A DNA stretch of 47,940 bases from Proteiniphilum sp. UBA5283 (lineage in GTDB: Bacteria; Bacteroidota; Bacteroidia; Bacteroidales; Dysgonomonadaceae), in NCBI GenBank assembly GCA_002408485.1, contig DHSP01000059.1, forward strand, positions 656-48,595, given 5' to 3'. A program made the translations under genes and the position numbers. The notes under the pieces were generated by a model that saw only the letters and a list, made by a program, of their open reading frames with translations, was not told where the DNA came from and did not search any database. Positions 27,544-34,671 of this stretch are shown here, in pieces. The number at the start of each line of letters is the position of its first letter. Position 1 is the first letter of the stretch.

Positions 27544-28446
27544 ATGCAAAAGTATTTAGAGAAATACCTGCTCCCCGTCGCAATGATCCTGGGGATCACC
27601 TTTCACAAGCAACTTGCCGTCTTCTCGCCGGTCATCCCGTACCTTCTCTCGCTCATGCTATTCATCACCTATTGCCGGGTGAGCTGGAGCGACATAAAGC
27701 TGACAAAGTTCCATTACATCTTGCTTGCCATACAATATATAGGAAGTGCTTTGGTGTACCTTATCCTGCGACAGTTCAATGAAGTCCTGGCCCAGGCGTC
27801 AATGATCTGCGTATTGACCGCTACGGCTACCTCGGCACCGGTTGTGGCCGGTATTCTCGGTGGAAGCATCTCTGTTACGGCTGCCTTCTCCATTATCAGC
27901 AATCTTTCCGTAGCATTCATCGCACCAGTGTTTCTTTCGCTGATAGGGGAAAGCGGTGAGCAGATATCTTTAGCCTCATCATTCTGGCATATTCTGGTGC
28001 AGGTGATGCCCATTCTCATTGTGCCGTTCCTGCTTTCGTTCATTCTACTGAAGACAGCCCCTGCAGTACACAGAAAGATACAATCGGCCCAAATCATCTC
28101 ATTCTACTTGTGGGCTGCTGCACTTACCGTAGTTATTGGCAACGTGACCCAGTATGTACGTTTGCAAGACGATGGAGACTATACATTAGAGCTACTCATT
28201 GCAGCTGCATCGCTGGCAATTTGCCTGTTTCAATTCCTTTTTGGGCGCAGGATCGGAGCCAGATTTGGAAGAACCGTTGCCGGAGGACAAGGATTGGGGC
28301 AAAAAAACACAGTTCTCGCTATCTGGCTTACACAGACCTACCTAAATCCCCTCGCCACCCTCGGACCGGGTACATATGTATTGTGGCAGAATCTGGTGAA
28401 TTCGTGGCAGATATGGAGACATGCAAAGCGAAAAGATCAAAAATAA
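27544..28446 (+). CDS. BASS-family (bile acid:sodium symporter-like) transporter
   Basis: A 300-residue inner-membrane protein with about nine or ten hydrophobic helices, for example YLLPVAMILGITF, HYILLAIQYIGSALVYLI, HILVQVMPILIVPFLLSFIL. The internal repeat signature of the family shows as TATATSAPVVAGILGGSISVTA in the first half and GQGLGQKNTVLAIWLTQTYL followed by NPLATLGPGTYVLWQNLVNS in the second. Members import organic anions with sodium (bile acids, pantoate, keto acids). The substrate here is unknown. It converges with the oxidoreductase gene on the other strand after 7 nt, with no visible terminator. Confidence 0.8.
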   Translation: MQKYLEKYLLPVAMILGITFHKQLAVFSPVIPYLLSLMLFITYCRVSWSDIKLTKFHYILLAIQYIGSALVYLILRQFNEVLAQASMICVLTATATSAPVVAGILGGSISVTAAFSIISNLSVAFIAPVFLSLIGESGEQISLASSFWHILVQVMPILIVPFLLSFILLKTAPAVHRKIQSAQIISFYLWAAALTVVIGNVTQYVRLQDDGDYTLELLIAAASLAICLFQFLFGRRIGARFGRTVAGGQGLGQKNTVLAIWLTQTYLNPLATLGPGTYVLWQNLVNSWQIWRHAKRKDQK

Positions 28447-28453
28447 ATACCGC

Positions 28454-29434
28454 TTATAAATTATATCCCAGAATCTTATCCATCACCCAATTGGTCCGGA
28501 TAGCCGATCTGGCTGTGCTGACGGGCAAATCTCCTTTACCGTTTAAGTAATCCACGATGCTTTGAATCAGGTAAAGCTGGATATTGTCGGGATTCTCTTC
28601 CGCGAACTCCTGCATTCCTGTTTCAGTTTCAAACACAATGGGTGAGAAATCGAACGTGGAACAGGAAAGCTTTCCTTTTGTGCCCACAAAGTCGATCCGG
28701 TCGGTACGACTACCCTCAGGGGCGATAAAGCTCCAACTTCCGCTACCCAGTACTCCCGACTGAAACTGAAACGCGGCAGTAACTGTATCTTCCACCTCGT
28801 ACAGGCGTGCGGTATTTTGTACAAAACCCTGCACAGCGACAACCGGGCCAAATAAATAATCAAGTAGATCGAGCTGATGCGAAGCCAGATCGTAAAAGTA
28901 TCCGGCCCCGGCAATCTCTTTTTTCACCCGCCAGGGCAGGTTGTCCCTGTCATAATCTGCCACATAGGGAGGGATGGCAAACCTTATTTGGACGGTAGAT
29001 ATTTTACCCAACATGCCATCGTCTATCAACTCCTTCACCCTCCGGAAATAGGGCAAGGTACGACGGTAGTAGGCCACAAAGCATGCAATCCCCGTTTCTT
29101 CGGACACGCGGATTATCTCAAGACACTCCTTGTAAGATGCAGCCATGGGCTTTTCGATGTATACCGGCTTGCCGGCCCTCATTGCGGCAATGGCATATTC
29201 TGCATGGGAGCCGGGAGGTGTTGCCACATAGACCGCATTCACCAGCGGGTCGCGAATCAGATCCCCTGCATTGTCGTACCATTTTCCGATACCATGCCGT
29301 CCGGCATAATCTTTTGCCTTATCCACGTCACGCCGCATGACAGCAACCACATCGGAGCCCTCCGCTATGCTGAAGGCCGGTCCGCTTTTCCTTTCGGTGA
29401 CAGAACCACAACCGATAAATCCCCAGTGTATCAT
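28454..29434 (-). CDS. Cytosolic Gfo/Idh/MocA family oxidoreductase
   Basis: A 326-residue NAD(P)-dependent dehydrogenase. ATG 29434 was chosen because the Rossmann strand MIHWGFIGCGSVTERKSGP starts there; an in-frame ATG at 29470 adds 12 unlikely residues inside a repeat array. Motifs are GCGSVT for the dinucleotide, YVATPPGSHAEYAI, and the catalytic-region YIEKPMA. The C-terminal sheet domain follows (EDTVTAAFQFQSGVLGSGSW). No signal peptide, so cytosolic. These enzymes oxidise sugars or inositols, often at C3. It ends the minus-strand cluster containing an exported relative, so it may act on the same product after uptake. Substrate unknown. Confidence 0.87.
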   Translation of the reverse strand: MIHWGFIGCGSVTERKSGPAFSIAEGSDVVAVMRRDVDKAKDYAGRHGIGKWYDNAGDLIRDPLVNAVYVATPPGSHAEYAIAAMRAGKPVYIEKPMAASYKECLEIIRVSEETGIACFVAYYRRTLPYFRRVKELIDDGMLGKISTVQIRFAIPPYVADYDRDNLPWRVKKEIAGAGYFYDLASHQLDLLDYLFGPVVAVQGFVQNTARLYEVEDTVTAAFQFQSGVLGSGSWSFIAPEGSRTDRIDFVGTKGKLSCSTFDFSPIVFETETGMQEFAEENPDNIQLYLIQSIVDYLNGKGDLPVSTARSAIRTNWVMDKILGYNL

Positions 29435-29440
29435 TTTTAA

Positions 29441-29578
29441 TTTGATTTTTAGACGTTGTGAAGTTTGCAAGTTACGAAGTTAGTAAATTTTTGATTTTTT
29501 CATGTTCCAACGTTTCTATGTTTCGAGGTTCGTACGGTGGGGCTTCGATATTTCGGAAATTCAGAGTTTCGGAGATTG
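29441..29578. repeat. Degenerate 8-nt period array
   Basis: The spacer between the ccsBA stop and the Gfo/Idh start can be cut into about 16 octamers on the minus strand, most with AA at positions 4-5. Examples are CCGAAACT, CTGAATTT, CCGAAATA, ACTAACTT, CGTAACTT, GCAAACTT. One or two units are out of phase. The array ends about 15 nt before the ATG at 29434. Confidence 0.6.
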
Positions 29579-29600
29579 TTCAAATTATGGGAACCTGTTC

Positions 29601-32177
29601 TTAAAGCGTATTGTCGTATCCCGAAGTCTGACTCCATCTCCTGTAAGCAGCAACTCCCAGTATGCCGATTGCCGCAAATGCGACAGCAATATACAAAAAA
29701 ACGGAAGAGACATTTTCGGTTTGACCATAAGAATGCATTCCGCTCAGGAAGTAATTTACTCCGAGAAAGGTCATCAAGACGGAAGTGAAGGCAAATACCG
29801 ACAACAGATTAAAGCTCCAATCGTTATACCATTTTTTCACAAGATGCAGATGGGTGACAATGGAATACACAACTATCGTAATCAGTGCCCATGTCTCCTT
29901 GGGATCCCAACCCCAATATCTACCCCACGATTCGTTGGCCCAGACGGCACCAAGGAATGTTCCAACCGTCATCAGCGCAAGCCCAATCAAAAGCGACAGA
30001 CTGTTGATGATACTCAACTCCCTGATACGGAAAGATACCGGCGCATTCTTTTTGGACACAATCATGATAAACAGATTGGTTATTCCCAGCAAAAAGCTTA
30101 TGCCAAAAAAACCATAGGCCGCCACAATCACCGCCACGTGAAACATAAGCCAGGGCGATTTTAGTACAGGCACCAGTGTATTGATCTGCGGATCCATCCA
30201 ATTGAGGCCGGAAACAAAAAGGATCACTCCCCCAAAAAGCGAAGCCAGAGCCAGTGTAAGGGAACTTTTCCTGCCAAAGATAAGTCCAGCCAGCAACGTG
30301 GCCCATGCCACATAGACCATGGTTTCGTACGAGTTGCTCCATGGCGCATAACCTGAAATATACCAGCGCATTACCATACCTGTTGTATGGTAAAGAAACA
30401 GGGCTACAATAAAAACAACAAATATCCCCACCCCATTGCGAATCCACTTTTGCCTCCGAAGCAGCTGCATAAAAGCCAGCCCTAAAAGGATTACACCGAA
30501 AATAAAATAACCCGTTTTGCAACGACTGAAAATATTCATTTGATTATAACGAAGTTCGGCTTCCAACTTCCCGGAATGAATCAGGGATGCTTTGTCGTTT
30601 TCCCGTTGATATTGGCCGATCTCATCCAGCAACATATCAGGCTTGCTCCAGTTGCCCCTCTGGAACGCCGATTGCACTTCCGAAAGATAGCGGTCGAAAA
30701 TACCGGAAATAAAAAGCGAATCCTTCACCGGGAACAGAGAGAGATCATCCACCGGAGCGTACCATTTGTGGGACGGATCGTTTGCGTTCGGGAAGATACC
30801 CGGCATGCCGAGATTGAACAGTTGATAGACGATATTTACCCGCTCGTCTAGTTTGATAAGATCCTTTTCGACCGTGGTTCGTCTGCCCACAGGCTGATGG
30901 TAAATCTGCTGCAAAGAAGGCAGCAAACGATAGTTTCCGTGCGGATCAAAAAAATGAGAATAGGAAGCATAACCTTTTGGAAGATTATACTGCAGACTTA
31001 TCTGATCATTCGGAAGAGCAATGAAAGGAACCTGCATCCAGATTTGAGGGAGAGAGAGCAGGCTAAGTAGAAATTGATCGGATGTGAGGGAGCCAATTGT
31101 CTTCTCCTGATAGATCTTTCGCAATATTTCGGAAGAAAAAGTGTTCATGGGCATTACCCGACCGCGAAACTGCACGGGCAGCATGCCAAACCGGGCAGCG
31201 TGATCTGCGGGTATCGCGATCTGCTGTATTCCTTTCGAGACGGATTTGCCGGACATTGTCAAAGCGTTCAACTGCTCAACGAGATTGGGCATCAATGAAT
31301 CTACTGCCTTTATTGACCTATTGGAGACGGTCTCTCCAAAGGTCAAAAACGGTGTACTCAACAACACAGCCGCGACAACCATTTTCTGAACATTCTCTCT
31401 TGCCTCACTGAGCTGTCTTGCCAGTTTTCTGAAGCGGGAATCAGGCATAAAAAACATGAGCAGGAAGCCGGCCAACAACAAAGAATAACCGGCATAGGTG
31501 ATCGTTCGCCCAGCCACATCTCTGTTCACCGAAAGAATGGTTCCCGCCTCATCCTGATCGTAAGATGCCTGAAAGAAACGATACCCTTCCACGTCCAGGA
31601 CATTGTTCATATACACCTTTTCCTCAACTACTTTCCCGTTTATGTGTACAAGCAGGTCACTCTCGTAAGAGGATGGGCTCTGCGATCCGGGATACCGGTT
31701 TAACCTGAAATCGGTAAGTTCCAGAACGAAAGGCAATGTTTCTGTTTTGATCCCTCGCGAGGTGTGCATCACCATTTGGTCTATCTTCTCCCCTTCACGG
31801 ATATGTACCTGCCCCTCCTTCCCAAACAGGAAAGTAGTCAATGCTCCTCCAAGAATGACAATCAGAGCGACATGGAGGACAATCATTACCCATTTTTTTC
31901 GTTTGATATAGTTGTACCTGACCAGTATCAGGAGAAAATTGATTACCAGCAGGAACTGCAGCAAAATAAATAGTGGAGAGTAATAAATCAGCATTTTAGC
32001 TGCCTCCGTGCTCATCTTCTTCTCCACAAATGTTGCTGTTGCCAGGCCGGTTGCGTAGATTAGCATCAGCACAATACTGGTTTTATAGGAGGATAGGAAA
32101 TGTATCAGTTTATCCATCCGGCGGTTATGCGTTTCGGTTTGACTTAATGAATTACAAAATGAGCGAAAGAAATCCAT
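29601..32177 (-). CDS. ccsBA: Fused ResB-CcsA cytochrome c biogenesis protein
   Basis: An 858-residue membrane protein of system II, which exports haem and attaches it to apocytochromes c at the outer face of the inner membrane. The N-terminal ResB part has helices at about residues 30-50, 67-87 and 97-117 and a large periplasmic domain. The C-terminal CcsA part (about 560-840) has many helices and the tryptophan-rich haem-handling motif NESWGRYWGWDPKETWALI, plus conserved histidines in MFHVAVIVAAYG and THLHLVKKWYND. ATG 32177 is the most upstream start; Met21 (32117, MDKLIHFLSSYKTSIV) is equally plausible. Fusions like this often lie beside nrfHA; here the cytochrome nearby is the tetraheme-SUMF1 protein and no nrfA is visible. 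Confidence 0.92.
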   Translation of the reverse strand: MDFFRSFCNSLSQTETHNRRMDKLIHFLSSYKTSIVLMLIYATGLATATFVEKKMSTEAAKMLIYYSPLFILLQFLLVINFLLILVRYNYIKRKKWVMIVLHVALIVILGGALTTFLFGKEGQVHIREGEKIDQMVMHTSRGIKTETLPFVLELTDFRLNRYPGSQSPSSYESDLLVHINGKVVEEKVYMNNVLDVEGYRFFQASYDQDEAGTILSVNRDVAGRTITYAGYSLLLAGFLLMFFMPDSRFRKLARQLSEARENVQKMVVAAVLLSTPFLTFGETVSNRSIKAVDSLMPNLVEQLNALTMSGKSVSKGIQQIAIPADHAARFGMLPVQFRGRVMPMNTFSSEILRKIYQEKTIGSLTSDQFLLSLLSLPQIWMQVPFIALPNDQISLQYNLPKGYASYSHFFDPHGNYRLLPSLQQIYHQPVGRRTTVEKDLIKLDERVNIVYQLFNLGMPGIFPNANDPSHKWYAPVDDLSLFPVKDSLFISGIFDRYLSEVQSAFQRGNWSKPDMLLDEIGQYQRENDKASLIHSGKLEAELRYNQMNIFSRCKTGYFIFGVILLGLAFMQLLRRQKWIRNGVGIFVVFIVALFLYHTTGMVMRWYISGYAPWSNSYETMVYVAWATLLAGLIFGRKSSLTLALASLFGGVILFVSGLNWMDPQINTLVPVLKSPWLMFHVAVIVAAYGFFGISFLLGITNLFIMIVSKKNAPVSFRIRELSIINSLSLLIGLALMTVGTFLGAVWANESWGRYWGWDPKETWALITIVVYSIVTHLHLVKKWYNDWSFNLLSVFAFTSVLMTFLGVNYFLSGMHSYGQTENVSSVFLYIAVAFAAIGILGVAAYRRWSQTSGYDNTL

Positions 32178-32223
32178 CCTCCGCCCATTCTACAATGTTT
32201 TATTATGCAGGATTCTAAAACAA

Positions 32224-33138
32224 TCAGGCTTCTACCCATTGCCTGCGAAGTAACTCAAGTGCTGCTGGCACCACTACTTCACGTTCACCCTGACAGCCAC
32301 ATTCAAAGCTGACATACTTGTCGTATTCCAGCATCTTGAGTCCCTTGAAGCCGTTCATGTAATTATCGGCTTCACCATCTTCGCCAGGCATACTGCGACG
32401 CTTGCGACTGGCCACATGCACATGTTGAAGGTGATCTCCTGCAGATATAAACGCACCCATATCGGAGTTCTCTTCCCAGGTCATATGCCAGAAATCACCC
32501 ATACATTTCACACCTGCATTGTTTATATCACGGCAGATGGATGCCGCATCACCTACCTGGCGGAGGTAGAATGCTTCTTTCCGGTTTAGCGGTTCCAGAA
32601 TGACTGTGGTAGCATGTTGCTGAGCAAAAGTGCCCATCTCGTCGAACTGTTCACAGAGGAAATCACGTGTCTGCTGCGTGTGCGGCATCGCGGGCACCTG
32701 GTTGTTGAAGGCAGGTACGATGATTACCCCGGTGGAACCGAATTCTCCTGCGGCGATGATCAATTCGGCCATCGTGTCACGGCATTTTTTGCGAATTTCA
32801 GGATCAGTGGAAAGAATAAATCCGTCAAAACCCGCACAAATGGCGCTCACTTTGATGTTTCGCCCTCTGAGGGCATCTTTGAACTCCTGCTTCCTGCTAA
32901 TCAGATGTTTACCATGTGGCTCAAAGCCAACCACTCCGTGTGCTTCCATAAAATCGAACTTCTCCTTCAGGGTGGTACCAGGAGCGGTACCTTCCTGAAA
33001 AGAGATATTCAATTTTGCACTGCCGGAAGTTTTGTCGTTTTTCGAACCAGCGGAAGCAACAGAATTACATCCTCCAATTGCTAAGGCAGCAGTACCGGCA
33101 ATGGTCGTTTTAATAAATTTTCTCCTGTCGATTGTCAT
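32224..33138 (-). CDS. Tat-exported TIM-barrel sugar isomerase/epimerase-like lipoprotein
   Basis: A 304-residue protein of the xylose-isomerase-like (AP endonuclease 2-type) TIM-barrel superfamily. ATG 33138 gives a twin-arginine signal, DRRKFIKTTIAGTAALAIGGC, with a lipobox Cys24, so it is predicted to be exported folded and lipid-anchored. Barrel motifs include GVVGFEPHGKHL, VILEPLNRKEAF, KCMGDFWHMTWEE and HVHVASRKR; the Glu, Asp and His residues in these are likely metal ligands. Relatives isomerise, epimerise or cleave sugars and keto-sugars. It starts 7 nt after the exported Gfo/Idh gene, so the two very likely act in sequence on one sugar. Substrate unknown. Confidence 0.85.
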   Translation of the reverse strand: MTIDRRKFIKTTIAGTAALAIGGCNSVASAGSKNDKTSGSAKLNISFQEGTAPGTTLKEKFDFMEAHGVVGFEPHGKHLISRKQEFKDALRGRNIKVSAICAGFDGFILSTDPEIRKKCRDTMAELIIAAGEFGSTGVIIVPAFNNQVPAMPHTQQTRDFLCEQFDEMGTFAQQHATTVILEPLNRKEAFYLRQVGDAASICRDINNAGVKCMGDFWHMTWEENSDMGAFISAGDHLQHVHVASRKRRSMPGEDGEADNYMNGFKGLKMLEYDKYVSFECGCQGEREVVVPAALELLRRQWVEA

Positions 33139-33145
33139 GACGTTG

Positions 33146-34525
33146 TTATTTTTTGGCACTTCCGGGTACAGGCACCGTAAATCCGGACATATCCATCTTA
33201 CCGACATTCAGGTCGACCGGCGTATAATCCAATGGCGATGCGGTTATTGCATCCCAGGTCGTCTGTTGGCCGGTGTAGGCCGATTCGCGTCCCATGATTG
33301 CAGCCAGGTTAGACACGGCCGTTTCGGAAGCCTGCTCAATGGGTTTGTTGCTTCGGATACAGTTGATCAGGTTCACATGTTCCAGCGTGTAGGGATCGGT
33401 TTGCTGATAGCTGGCTTTCTCCGCCTCGCCATCATATTGCCAGATCACGTTGCCGGCAAGATCTTTAATAACATGTCCGCCGTTGCTCGACCATGATCCT
33501 TTCGTTCCCTGTATAAACTCGCTCACGTTGTTCGAACATCCGTCGATCTGACGACACATACTGTGCAAGTGAATACCATTCTCCATGGTGAAATCAATGC
33601 TGAAGTTATCGTACTGGTCGCCGGTTACGCGACGCTGCCGGGAACCAAACCCGACGGCACTCACAGGGCGCAAGCCGGTAAACCAGGTAAACACGTCAAT
33701 GTTATGCACATGCTGTTCCACGATGTGATCGCCCGAGAGCCATTTCCAGTTCACCCAGTCGCGCACCATATATTCAAAGTCGTTCCACTGCGGCTGGCGG
33801 TCACGATACCACAACATGCTCTGATTCCAGTATACCACGCCACCTGTGATTTCGCCAATGGCACCGTTCATGATCTGTTTGAAAGACTCCACGTAACTAC
33901 GTTGATGGTGACGCTGTGTTCCTGTGACAACACTCAGATTTTTGGCTTGCGCCTGTTTGGCGGCAGCCACGATGGTACGGTATCCTGCCGCATCCACGCA
34001 GATAGGTTTTTCCAGAAAGCAGTGTGTATTCTTTTCCACGGCATACTTGAAATGTTCGGGGCGGAAAAAGGGAGGCGTAGCATCGATGAGCACATCGATA
34101 CCGCTGTCTATTACCTGTTTGTAGGCATCCAAGCCCACAAAACGTTTATCGGCAGGAATATCGATATTTTTTTCCGATTTCAGTTTTCCAGCAAGCCCGT
34201 CCACTCTGTCCTGAAATACGTCGCCCAACGCCACAATGGTCACGCCGTTGGCCGCGTTCAGGAAGTTCATGGCGGCACCCGATCCACGACCGCCACAACC
34301 TACCACACCTGCTTTGATTTCTTTGCCGTCGGCTGCCAGATCAGAAAGTTCGGGGATATAATAGCTACCCGCCTCTTTCAGAGGGACGTTGGCACCTTTT
34401 CCTTTTTCTGATCCGCTACAGGAGGTCAACAGTCCTGCAGAACCTGTTCCGATAACTCCGACTGCCCCTGCTACGGCGGAAGTCTTCAGGAATGATCTTC
34501 GGGTTACGTTGTTTTCTTTCTTCAT
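33146..34525 (-). CDS. Tat-exported Gfo/Idh/MocA oxidoreductase lipoprotein
   Basis: A 459-residue enzyme with twin-arginine signal TRRSFLKTSAVAGA and lipobox LLTSC (Cys36). Export by Tat implies folding with cofactor inside the cell, as for Zymomonas glucose-fructose oxidoreductase. The Rossmann motif is GVVGCGGRGSG (about 73-83), followed by IDATPPFFRPEH and FLEKPICVD (EKP at 172-174). The C-terminal domain includes SVVTGTQRHHQRSYVES and DHIVEQHVHNIDVFTWF, which has the usual catalytic-region His. Without cytosolic NAD turnover it needs another partner to regenerate its cofactor; the tetraheme cytochrome encoded just upstream is a candidate. Oxidoreductase family is sure, electron partner is inferred. 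Confidence 0.9.
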   Translation of the reverse strand: MKKENNVTRRSFLKTSAVAGAVGVIGTGSAGLLTSCSGSEKGKGANVPLKEAGSYYIPELSDLAADGKEIKAGVVGCGGRGSGAAMNFLNAANGVTIVALGDVFQDRVDGLAGKLKSEKNIDIPADKRFVGLDAYKQVIDSGIDVLIDATPPFFRPEHFKYAVEKNTHCFLEKPICVDAAGYRTIVAAAKQAQAKNLSVVTGTQRHHQRSYVESFKQIMNGAIGEITGGVVYWNQSMLWYRDRQPQWNDFEYMVRDWVNWKWLSGDHIVEQHVHNIDVFTWFTGLRPVSAVGFGSRQRRVTGDQYDNFSIDFTMENGIHLHSMCRQIDGCSNNVSEFIQGTKGSWSSNGGHVIKDLAGNVIWQYDGEAEKASYQQTDPYTLEHVNLINCIRSNKPIEQASETAVSNLAAIMGRESAYTGQQTTWDAITASPLDYTPVDLNVGKMDMSGFTVPVPGSAKK

Positions 34526-34534
34526 CTCAATTGA

Positions 34535-34560
34535 TTGTTTAGATTATTGTTTTAGATTAT
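34535..34560. repeat. 13-nt direct repeat, two copies
   Basis: TTGTTTAGATTAT followed at once by TGTTTTAGATTAT, in the leader of the exported Gfo/Idh gene, 10-35 nt before its ATG. Confidence 0.55.
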
Positions 34561-34577
34561 TATTTGGTTGGCAACTC

Positions 34578-34657
34578 TTTGCTTTTCATTTTCAGTTGTC
34601 TATGTTCAGTTGTCTATGTTCAGTTGCGTGCGTCTACTTTCTAACTTCAGTCTCTTG
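34578..34657. repeat. Degenerate 7-nt period array with a 14-nt tandem core
   Basis: On the + strand the spacer splits into about 11 units, mostly 7 nt and nearly all starting TC: TTCATTT, TCAGTTG, TCTATGT, TCAGTTG, TCTATGT, TCAGTTG, a 6-nt unit, TCTACTT, TCTAACT, and so on. The 14-nt unit CAGTTGTCTATGTT occurs twice perfectly at 34593-34620 with a third partial copy. It lies between the cytochrome gene stop and the Gfo/Idh leader. Confidence 0.65.
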
Positions 34658-34671
34658 CATCCTGTGTCTTT

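Noticed and set aside
33563..34411. 282-codon + strand open frame opposite the exported Gfo/Idh gene
   Set aside because: Antisense to an intact oxidoreductase with Tat signal and motifs; no recognisable domains or start context.
29441..34657. CRISPR array in the short-period repeats
   Set aside because: Units are 7-14 nt, degenerate and without spacers; no cas genes are nearby.
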